Positions 1-5,305 of a stretch of DNA of 9,707 nucleotides are shown here, in pieces (positions within the stretch are counted from its first letter, which is position 1; every line of letters starts with the position of its first letter). The notes beneath the pieces were generated by a model. It saw nothing but the letters and a program-made list of their open reading frames with translations, was not told where the DNA came from and did not search any database. Source of the DNA: JBEKYH01 sp049511115 (GTDB lineage: Bacteria > Planctomycetota > Phycisphaerae > Tepidisphaerales > Tepidisphaeraceae); contig JBEKYH010000164.1 in assembly GCA_049511115.1 (NCBI GenBank), forward strand, positions 1 to 9,707, given 5' to 3'. The position numbers were made by a program, and so were the translations under genes.

Positions 1-32
1 AATCCACCGTAAAGAACGCTGATGTCTATCAT
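1..32 (-). CDS. 5' end of a divergent gene, product unknown (partial)
   Basis: Reading the minus strand leftwards from 32, an ATG opens a frame that stays open to the window edge and gives MIDISVLYGG. A good Shine-Dalgarno sequence, GGAGA (42 to 38), lies 5 nt ahead of the ATG. Ten residues are too few to identify the product. The pattern M-I-x-I-S-x-L-Y-x-G is loosely reminiscent of the first residues of some radical SAM proteins of the haem d1 / alternative haem pathway (NirJ/Ahb type), which would fit beside a cytochrome operon, but this is only a hint. The gene is divergent from the cytochrome operon, so the spacer between them probably holds promoters for both directions. Confidence rests on the RBS-start pair, not on homology. 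Confidence 0.45.
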   Translation of the reverse strand, partial: MIDISVLYGG

Positions 33-37
33 GGGAA

Positions 38-42
38 TCTCC
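38..42 (-). promoter_or_regulatory. Ribosome binding site of the divergent minus-strand gene
   Basis: On the minus strand the bases read GGAGA followed by TTCCC and then ATG. This is a near-consensus Shine-Dalgarno core with a 5-nt spacer. It is the main reason to believe that a gene starts at 32 on the minus strand. Confidence 0.5.
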
Positions 43-89
43 GGTGATTGACTAGGAACAAACCGCATACCGCGGCCTGCGGCCGAGAA

Positions 90-120
90 AGTAGAGCAGT
101 AGAACAGTAGAGAGTAGAGC
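90..120. repeat. Short tandem repeat, 8-bp unit AGTAGAGC, about four copies
   Basis: The units read AGTAGAGC (90-97), AGTAGAAC (98-105), AGTAGAG (106-112, one base short) and AGTAGAGC (113-120). It sits in the divergent spacer and does not belong to a coding frame that I believe. It could be a slippage-prone microsatellite or part of a dispersed intergenic repeat. Confidence 0.7.
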
Positions 121-132
121 GAAACGCATTTT

Positions 133-159
133 CCTGGCGTCCTTGGCGGTCTTGGCGGT
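133..159. repeat. Three tandem 9-bp units of the CTTGGCGGT type
   Basis: The units are CCTGGCGTC (133-141), CTTGGCGGT (142-150) and CTTGGCGGT (151-159). On the other strand this reads as runs of ACCGCCAAG. From memory, such degenerate strings recur in intergenic DNA of several environmental bacterial phyla. I cannot test whether it is dispersed in this genome. Confidence 0.65.
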
Positions 160-333
160 TTAATTCGCATTTCCAGGCATTTTCGCGGCCCCAGACATTC
201 TTAATTATGAGAAAGCTAAGGCTCGGCCTTCCCCGAATTTCAGACTCCACCCCGCCCCATCGGCCTTCCCATCCCGTCCAGGCCGCAATTCCCTTGGCAC
301 TCTCGTTGCTCAAATACCACCGGCGGATTCTGT

Positions 334-1296
334 ATGTTGGCCATTGGACTCAAACTTCAACGTCGTTCGCTGCCGGCTTTGGGAGCGTGGGTTTTGCTCT
401 CGGTCTGGTCGTCACTCATCTTTGCACAATCGGCGACCAATCCTCACTGGACCAAAGACGGCTGTAGCTCCTGCCACACCAGTGGCATCGGCCCCATCGC
501 GGCGACGGCCGTGACCGCCTTGTGCCTCACCTGCCACGACGGCGTTCACGCCAGCGACGAAGCCCATCCCGTCGGCCGCGCCATGACGCCGGCCCTCTTC
601 GATCCCGGCTGGCCGACTGTTAATGGCACGGTTCAATGCCTCACCTGCCACGATGTGAAACAGCAATGCGATCCCACGGCCGATCGGCCCCAGGACAACG
701 CCGCGTTTTTGCGCCAGGCCGCCGTCCCCACCAACATTCCCGCCGGGGCGATATTTGAGCAGCCCCCGTTCTGCGCCAATTGTCACTTGCAAACGACCAT
801 CCAGAAATTCAATCCGCACATGATGCTCGAGGCCGACAAGCACACGCCCATCAGCCAGCGCTGCGACGCCTGCCACGACAAACCAATGAACGCCTCGGCG
901 ACGGTTCGCACCGGCAACGCCTCCATGCGCGCGGATCAGCTTGTGCTGTGCCGTAGCTGTCATCCGCGTCACAAGGATATTTCCACCAACAGCCACGTGC
1001 AGGCCGCCATCCCAGGCGACATGCTCGCCTACATGCGGGCCCGCGAAATGACCGGCCTGCTCAACCCGCCGGGCGAGGATTTATTGAAACAGCTTCAATC
1101 GGAGGGCGCGAAGCCGACCATGATGGTCCCCGACGACAGCGGCCGGATTGTGTGCACGACCTGCCACAATCCCCACGAGCAGGGAACCTTCCCTGCGGAC
1201 AGCATCCTGGCCGACCGATCCCTGCGGTTGATGAAGGGTCACCTGATTACCCCGGTGCGCGGCACGCTTTTCTGTCACCACTGCCACAACCTGTGA
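334..1296 (+). CDS. Secreted octahaem cytochrome c (320 aa)
   Basis: Likely a periplasmic electron carrier. Residues 1-32 form a Sec signal peptide (basic KLQRR, then a hydrophobic stretch to about 30, cleavage probably near IFA-QS). Eight CXXCH haem c motifs start at Cys44, 64, 102, 147, 177, 206, 274 and 314. The last one lies only two residues from the C-terminus. Several are followed closely by another His (CHDGVH, CHPRH, CHNPH), typical of bis-His low-spin haems and the doubled-CXXCH family. The region HPVGRAMTP...NGTVQCLTCH (78-106) resembles modules of the 20-haem protein encoded later in the operon, so the two are paralogous. No clear Shine-Dalgarno precedes the ATG; the start is chosen because it gives a proper signal peptide. 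The next gene begins 10 nt after its stop. No catalytic haem motif such as CXXCK is present, which favours transfer over catalysis. Confidence 0.9.
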   Translation: MLAIGLKLQRRSLPALGAWVLLSVWSSLIFAQSATNPHWTKDGCSSCHTSGIGPIAATAVTALCLTCHDGVHASDEAHPVGRAMTPALFDPGWPTVNGTVQCLTCHDVKQQCDPTADRPQDNAAFLRQAAVPTNIPAGAIFEQPPFCANCHLQTTIQKFNPHMMLEADKHTPISQRCDACHDKPMNASATVRTGNASMRADQLVLCRSCHPRHKDISTNSHVQAAIPGDMLAYMRAREMTGLLNPPGEDLLKQLQSEGAKPTMMVPDDSGRIVCTTCHNPHEQGTFPADSILADRSLRLMKGHLITPVRGTLFCHHCHNL

Positions 1297-1306
1297 GACA
1301 ACAACC

Positions 1307-3109
1307 ATGACGGCAAAGACTCACAGTTTCGCCTTTCTCCTCCTGCTGGCCCTGGCCTCAACCGCGGCCGCGTATGACACGGAAGGGTGCCTCAATTGCC
1401 ACCAGTATCGCGGTCTGGCGCGCATCGACCAGGACAAAAAAACCATCGACCTGTTCTACGTCGATCCCAATTACTACAGCATGGCATTAGGCCCGCACGG
1501 CCGCCTCAAATGCACGGATTGCCATGTGCGCAGCGAGGTGGAGGTCTTCCCGCACCAACTGCAAACGCCGGTGGATTGCCGCAAAGTCTGCCACCTGACC
1601 GGTCCCAACCAGGTCGAGGTTCGCTTCTCGCACAATCAAATCGGCGACATGCTCGGCCAATCCGTCCACGGCGCCGATAAACTCACAGAGTCCAATAACA
1701 TCCTCGGCAGTCCGCTGAAAGCAGGCCAATCGCAATGCCTGCTGTGCCACGACGAGCCGGCGTACAACCGCGGCCAGACCTGGGTGCAGGCCGAAGCGCC
1801 CATCCAGCGCTGCAACACCTGCCACGAAGGCCAGCTCGCCATCGACACGCGGCAGTTCTATTTCCACGTCGCCTCCCGCGCCCATCCCGAGCGGACGAAC
1901 GAGGACTTGGTGCGCCAGTGCGCCGCCTGCCACAGCAATCCGGCGATCCAGGCCAAATTCAATCTCCCCGACGTGACGGTCAGCTACCTGGCCAGTTTCC
2001 ACGGCAAGTCTACATTGCTCGGCAGCAACGAGACCGCCAACTGCCTCGATTGCCACGTCGGCCAGACGCGCGATGCGCACGAGATCCTCACCCACACCGA
2101 TCCCGCCGCCCCGACCAATGCGCAAAACCTGCCCGACACCTGCCGCGCCCCCGCCTGCCATCGCGCCGCCGGCGCCCAGATCAGTTCCGCAGCGGTTCAC
2201 CTCGATCTTTCCGCCAGCCGCGGCGTGGAGTATTTCATCGCCTGCATCTTCATTTTCCTGATTGTCTTCACCTTTGGGCCTTCGCTTTTGATGACCGCGC
2301 TGAAAATGCTTGAGGTCGTCATCGGCCGAAAAGACCCGCTCGAGCATCACCATCTTGAGCTAGCCAAAAAGCTGCTCGCTGACGAGCGCGCCCGCGCCAA
2401 GTTGCAGCGATTTAATGTCCATCAGCGCCTCCAGCACTGGGTGCTGGTGAGCTGTTTCGTGACGCTTGTCCTCACCGGGTTCCCCATGAAATTCGCCGAC
2501 CAGGCGTGGGCCAGTTGGCTTATCGCCGAATTCGGCGGCATTTCCGCCGCGCGGTCCATTCACCACTACGCCGGCGCGATCCTCATTCTCGGTCTGCTCT
2601 ATCACGGTCTTTACATCGTCCGCACGGTCCGCCGTCAGCGCAAACTCACCCGCGCGGGCTGGCTCAAGACGATCTTTGGCCTTCCCATGTGGATCGGCCC
2701 ACGTGATGTCATGGAGATGAAAGCCATGATGTTCTATCTGCTCGGATTGCGCAAGACGCGCCCGGCCGGCGGACGATTCAGCGCCGAAGAAAAGTTCGAA
2801 TACGTGGGCGTTTTCTGGGGCGTCGTGGTCCTCGGCACCACCGGCACTCTCATGTGGTTCAACGCCTGGACGACCCAGCATCTTCCCGGCCGAATTCTGA
2901 CGATTGCCATTCTGATTCACACGATGGAAGCATTCCTCGCCGTTCTGCACGTGGGCATTTGCCACATGGTCGGCGTGATCTTTTCCCCCGGCGTCTTCCC
3001 GGTTTCCCCCGCGATGTTCACCGGCGAAACTCCCATCGGCGAACTGGCCGAGGCACACACGGCAATGCTCCTGGCCGCCAACACTCCGCCCAAGGATGCC
3101 CATGCGTAA
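1307..3109 (+). CDS. Multihaem cytochrome c / dihaem cytochrome b fusion, CbcL-like quinol oxidoreductase (600 aa)
   Basis: Probably exchanges electrons between the membrane quinone pool and periplasmic haems. Order of parts: signal peptide (1-22, cleavage near AAA-YD); a c-type domain (28-285) with CXXCH at Cys28, 69, 144, 169, 205 and 246, an unusual CX3CH at Cys91 (CRKVCH) and a CX4CH at Cys279 (CRAPACH); a first membrane helix (about 309-330); then a cytochrome b region with helices near 377-393, 419-439, 499-517 and 530-558. The RLQHW motif (His377), paired His419/His420, His433, and His538/548/553 are candidate haem b ligands, as in the HydC/FdnI (hydrogenase and formate dehydrogenase gamma) family. 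Multihaem c plus FdnI-like b in one chain is the layout of Geobacter CbcL, an inner-membrane menaquinol oxidoreductase used with low-potential acceptors. Family assignment is by architecture; whether all eight motifs bind haem is not shown. Confidence 0.87.
   Translation: MTAKTHSFAFLLLLALASTAAAYDTEGCLNCHQYRGLARIDQDKKTIDLFYVDPNYYSMALGPHGRLKCTDCHVRSEVEVFPHQLQTPVDCRKVCHLTGPNQVEVRFSHNQIGDMLGQSVHGADKLTESNNILGSPLKAGQSQCLLCHDEPAYNRGQTWVQAEAPIQRCNTCHEGQLAIDTRQFYFHVASRAHPERTNEDLVRQCAACHSNPAIQAKFNLPDVTVSYLASFHGKSTLLGSNETANCLDCHVGQTRDAHEILTHTDPAAPTNAQNLPDTCRAPACHRAAGAQISSAAVHLDLSASRGVEYFIACIFIFLIVFTFGPSLLMTALKMLEVVIGRKDPLEHHHLELAKKLLADERARAKLQRFNVHQRLQHWVLVSCFVTLVLTGFPMKFADQAWASWLIAEFGGISAARSIHHYAGAILILGLLYHGLYIVRTVRRQRKLTRAGWLKTIFGLPMWIGPRDVMEMKAMMFYLLGLRKTRPAGGRFSAEEKFEYVGVFWGVVVLGTTGTLMWFNAWTTQHLPGRILTIAILIHTMEAFLAVLHVGICHMVGVIFSPGVFPVSPAMFTGETPIGELAEAHTAMLLAANTPPKDAHA
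3092..3095 (+). promoter_or_regulatory. Shine-Dalgarno that favours the ATG at 3102
   Basis: AAGG lies directly before an ATG at 3096 (no spacer, unusable there) but 6 nt before the in-frame ATG at 3102. It therefore supports the second ATG as the start of the trihaem cytochrome gene. Confidence 0.45.
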
Positions 3110-4166
3110 GCGATTCCAAATTCGCCCGATCTGGAACGCCCTTACCGGCCAGTCCGCTCGCGCTTTCATCAAGAGGTCAATTAAGGGCCTGATTGTGCGC
3201 GTCTATGCCTTGTGCATTTTGATCCTGGTCCTGTCCGCGGGATATTTAGCGGTCCATTACCTGGTGCGCACGGTCTTCTATCCGCCGACTGTCCCGGCGC
3301 AGATTCTCCAATGGCAAGGCAGTTTGAACGTAGCGGACTTACGAGCCACTGCCACCGCCGGCGTCGAACTTCCCGCCCCGCGCGCCCCCATCAGCCACTA
3401 TCACCGCGTCGATCAATGGTTCCAGCCTGACCCGAAAAACGGGTGCACCATCGACGGCTGCCATGAGCCTCTGCCGCATGACCAGCGCGCCAAGGTGCCG
3501 GCCTTCGCCAATTTTCACGCGACGTTTCTTGCCTGCACCATGTGCCACAATCCCCAGCAGCCCGGCACCGTCGCCCGCTGGATCAGCACGGACACAGGCG
3601 AACCGCAGGACGCCCCCGCGATCCTTCAGCTTTTGCGATACCTGGAACAAAGCGCCGACACCATCCAATCCCAACCCGCGACCGCGGCCGGCGTCATCAA
3701 CCCGCTGTTACAGCAAACGATCTCCACCCTCGGCGGAGACGCGGTCCTTGATGAGCTTCTAGCGCAAATGCAGTCAACCCAGCCGGGCAGCCCCGTCTGG
3801 AAACGCGCCGTCACCGAGCTAACCAGTGAACTGCCGCTTCACGCCCGCGGGGAATACCGCGCCAAACTCAATTGGCTCACCGACGATCGCGCCGCCGCTT
3901 TCGCAACGCTTTCCGCGCAAGCCCAGCAGTACCTGCCGGCGCCGAATCCCGCCCTGCTCACAACCATTCACGCCACACTCGCCAAATCCCCCGCTCCGTG
4001 CCTCGCCTGCCATGATACTAAGCCCGGTATGCTCGACTTCGCCGCCGCCGGCTACTCGCCGCAGCGAGCCAAATACCTGGGGAGCCTGCAAGTGGCCCGC
4101 ATGATGCAAACTATTCGTGAAGGCCAGACCTTCTACCTCCCCAACATGGAAGAAGGCGGGCAATGA
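3102..4166 (+). CDS. Membrane-anchored trihaem cytochrome c with long helical insert (354 aa)
   Basis: I do not recognise a named family. A basic N-terminus (KRF...KRSIK) precedes one hydrophobic helix at about 31-56 with no cleavage site, so the protein is probably tethered to the inner membrane facing the periplasm. Three haem c motifs follow: CX4CH at Cys115 (CTIDGCH), CXXCH at Cys145 (CTMCH) and CXXCH at Cys300 (CLACH). About 150 residues between the second and third haem have no motif and look mainly helical (rich in Ala, Leu, Gln, Glu). His99 and His101, and His139 just before the second haem, are possible distal ligands. The start at 3102 (alternative 3096, two residues longer) is chosen from the AAGG spacing; it overlaps the previous stop as ATGCGTAA, so translation is probably coupled. 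Its place right after the cytochrome b fusion suggests a partner that takes electrons from that complex. Confidence 0.82.
   Translation: MRKRFQIRPIWNALTGQSARAFIKRSIKGLIVRVYALCILILVLSAGYLAVHYLVRTVFYPPTVPAQILQWQGSLNVADLRATATAGVELPAPRAPISHYHRVDQWFQPDPKNGCTIDGCHEPLPHDQRAKVPAFANFHATFLACTMCHNPQQPGTVARWISTDTGEPQDAPAILQLLRYLEQSADTIQSQPATAAGVINPLLQQTISTLGGDAVLDELLAQMQSTQPGSPVWKRAVTELTSELPLHARGEYRAKLNWLTDDRAAAFATLSAQAQQYLPAPNPALLTTIHATLAKSPAPCLACHDTKPGMLDFAAAGYSPQRAKYLGSLQVARMMQTIREGQTFYLPNMEEGGQ
4151..4156 (+). promoter_or_regulatory. Ribosome binding site for the NHL gene start at 4163
   Basis: AGAAGG lies 6 nt ahead of the ATG at 4163, and that ATG overlaps the preceding stop codon as ATGA. The pair decides the start, and it matters because it places the start upstream of the palindromic element at 4236-4343. 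Confidence 0.55.
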
Positions 4167-5305
4167 TCAAGTGCCTTCCATCGCGATCTGCGGACCCCGG
4201 CACAGTTTCGACTGCGCGCCCAGATTCCCTCTATTCCCCGCCCCCGGTATTCCAGGGGCGGGCTAGGGTGGGGGCTCACACAGTGACGCGCAGCGCGTTT
4301 CAAGCCCCCTCCCCAACCCTCCCCCGGAATACCGGGGGCGGGGGTCAGAGCGCGTCGCTCTCGCGTTGGCGCTATATTGTGACCCTACTTGCCCTAGGCT
4401 TCTTCTCCCTCGCGGCTACTCCGATTCCCCCGGAAAACCAAATCCCCGCGACCATCACGCGCACCATCGCCGGGCCGACAACCAATCCGCTCATCATGCC
4501 GACAGATGTCGCCATCGACGCCCAGGGCAGCGTCTTTGTCGCCGATGGCGTCAATGACCGCATCGTCCGCTTCACCCCCAGCGGCGATCTCGACTCGGTC
4601 CTGCGTGGGCCGGCTGATTCGCCCTTGAGCCGCCCCATTGGAGTCGCCATCGACCCGGCGGGTAACCTCTGGATTTCCGACACCGGCAACCATCGCCTTG
4701 TTGTCCGCTCGGCCGACGGCGCTTCTCAAAAAATCATCGAACTCCCCGCCGCGGCGCCGGACAAGCCCGCCGACCCCACCGGTTTGGTCGTCCGCGCCGA
4801 CGGCAAGCGCACCTACGTCGTCGATTGCGGCAACCACCGCGTCCTAGAACGCGACAACGCCACGGGCCGCTGGACCGCGCTTGGGGAATGGGGCATTTCC
4901 CTCGGCCAATTCCGCTGGCCCTTCATGCTGGCCATGGGCGAAGAGGATCACGTCCTCATTTGCGAATCCATCGGCTCGCGCGTGCAGCAGATCAGCTCGA
5001 CCGACCGCTGGGCCGGCCAGATTAGTCACTTCGGCGTCGCCCTGGGCGACCTCTATCGCCCCAAGGGCGTCGCCGCCGATAAATCCGGCCGCATCTTCGT
5101 CGGCGATTCCACCATGGGCGTCATTCAGGTTTTCGATGAGGGCGGAAACTGTTTGGGCGCTCTCACTGATGACGCCGGCCAACTGCTGCGCTTCGATCAT
5201 CCGATGGGCATGCATTTCGATTCCGCCGGCAATCTTTATGTCGTCGAACTCGGCGCCAATCGCGTCGCCGTTGTCGCATTGAAACAACCCGGCCATGGAC
5301 CATGA
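4163..5305 (+). CDS. NHL-repeat six-bladed beta-propeller protein with unusual N-terminal extension (380 aa)
   Basis: Six NHL blades are visible at about 112-137, 158-181, 204-230, 251-277, 299-324 and 346-371, with the usual P-x-G-V-A-x-D, G-N-L-W-I-S-D and N-H-R-L-V signatures (best in blade 2: ISDTGNHRLVV). Such propellers mediate protein binding and often occur beside multihaem cytochromes; a scaffold or docking role is inferred. No haem motif is present. A hydrophobic segment (71-86, VTLLALGFFSLAATP) looks like a signal sequence or anchor but lies some 70 residues after the ATG, because residues 25-61 are encoded by a palindromic repeat. The ATG at 4163 has a good Shine-Dalgarno and an ATGA overlap. 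In-frame GTG codons at 4268, 4283 and 4379 are alternative starts; that at 4283 would give a more ordinary signal peptide, the one at 4379 would lack the positive n-region. The downstream gene overlaps its stop by ATGA. Confidence 0.85.
   Translation: MIKCLPSRSADPGTVSTARPDSLYSPPPVFQGRARVGAHTVTRSAFQAPSPTLPRNTGGGGQSASLSRWRYIVTLLALGFFSLAATPIPPENQIPATITRTIAGPTTNPLIMPTDVAIDAQGSVFVADGVNDRIVRFTPSGDLDSVLRGPADSPLSRPIGVAIDPAGNLWISDTGNHRLVVRSADGASQKIIELPAAAPDKPADPTGLVVRADGKRTYVVDCGNHRVLERDNATGRWTALGEWGISLGQFRWPFMLAMGEEDHVLICESIGSRVQQISSTDRWAGQISHFGVALGDLYRPKGVAADKSGRIFVGDSTMGVIQVFDEGGNCLGALTDDAGQLLRFDHPMGMHFDSAGNLYVVELGANRVAVVALKQPGHGP
4236..4343. repeat. 108-nt imperfect palindromic element (inverted repeat, 41-nt arms) inside the NHL gene
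   Basis: The left arm (4236-4276) and the reverse complement of the right arm (4303-4343) match at 36 of 41 positions, starting with 18 identical bases (CCCCGCCCCCGGTATTCC). The loop (4277-4302) itself contains a perfect small palindrome CGCGC-A-GCGCG (4287-4297). Each arm also holds a nested hairpin with a loop near GGTATTCC (clearest in the left arm: CCCGCCCC / GGGGCGGG). The element is exactly 36 codons long and keeps the NHL reading frame, encoding a Pro/Gly/Arg-rich stretch. It looks like a REP-like or MITE-like interspersed element. No transposase is nearby, and I see no clear target-site duplication. Confidence 0.85.

Larger units (their letters stand above)
33..333. other. Divergent intergenic spacer with short degenerate repeats
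   Basis: No convincing gene is seen in these 301 bases. Contents, left to right: the RBS of the divergent gene; a GC-rich patch with GCGGCC repeated directly (72-77 and 79-84); an 8-bp tandem repeat (90-120); a 9-bp tandem repeat (133-159); an AT-rich patch around TTAATTATGA (201-210) that is the best place for a -10 element of the plus-strand operon, although I see no matching -35 box; and a small perfect hairpin AAGGC-TCG-GCCTT (218-230). Open frames crossing the spacer (minus 313-29, plus 207-467) have low-complexity or arginine/proline-rich translations and are probably chance. Confidence 0.5.

Noticed and set aside
202..207. TAATTA as the -10 box of the cytochrome operon promoter
   Set aside because: The best hexamer about 17 nt upstream (TTTTCG) is a poor -35 match, so I note the AT-rich patch but do not call a promoter.
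29..313. Minus-strand open frame of 94 codons across the intergenic spacer
   Set aside because: Its translation runs through both tandem repeats (giving RQDRQGRQ-like low complexity), no good RBS precedes it, and it overlaps the better supported minus-strand start at 32.
207..467. Plus-strand open frame of 86 codons ahead of the first cytochrome
   Set aside because: It overlaps the signal peptide region of the octahaem gene in another frame, has no RBS and no recognisable domain.
1487..2353. Long minus-strand open frame of 288 codons opposite the fusion cytochrome
   Set aside because: Shadow of the high-GC coding strand; the translation is rich in Gly/Ala/Val/Arg without motifs, while the plus frame has eight haem motifs.
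2360..3172. Minus-strand open frame of 270 codons opposite the cytochrome b domain
   Set aside because: The plus strand encodes clear membrane helices with haem b ligand histidines here; the antisense frame shows no domain and crosses a gene junction.
4236..4343. Reading the palindrome as a rho-independent terminator ending the trihaem transcript
   Set aside because: There is no T-tract after the right arm, the element lies inside an open frame with a good start upstream, and coupled genes follow. It may still attenuate transcription.
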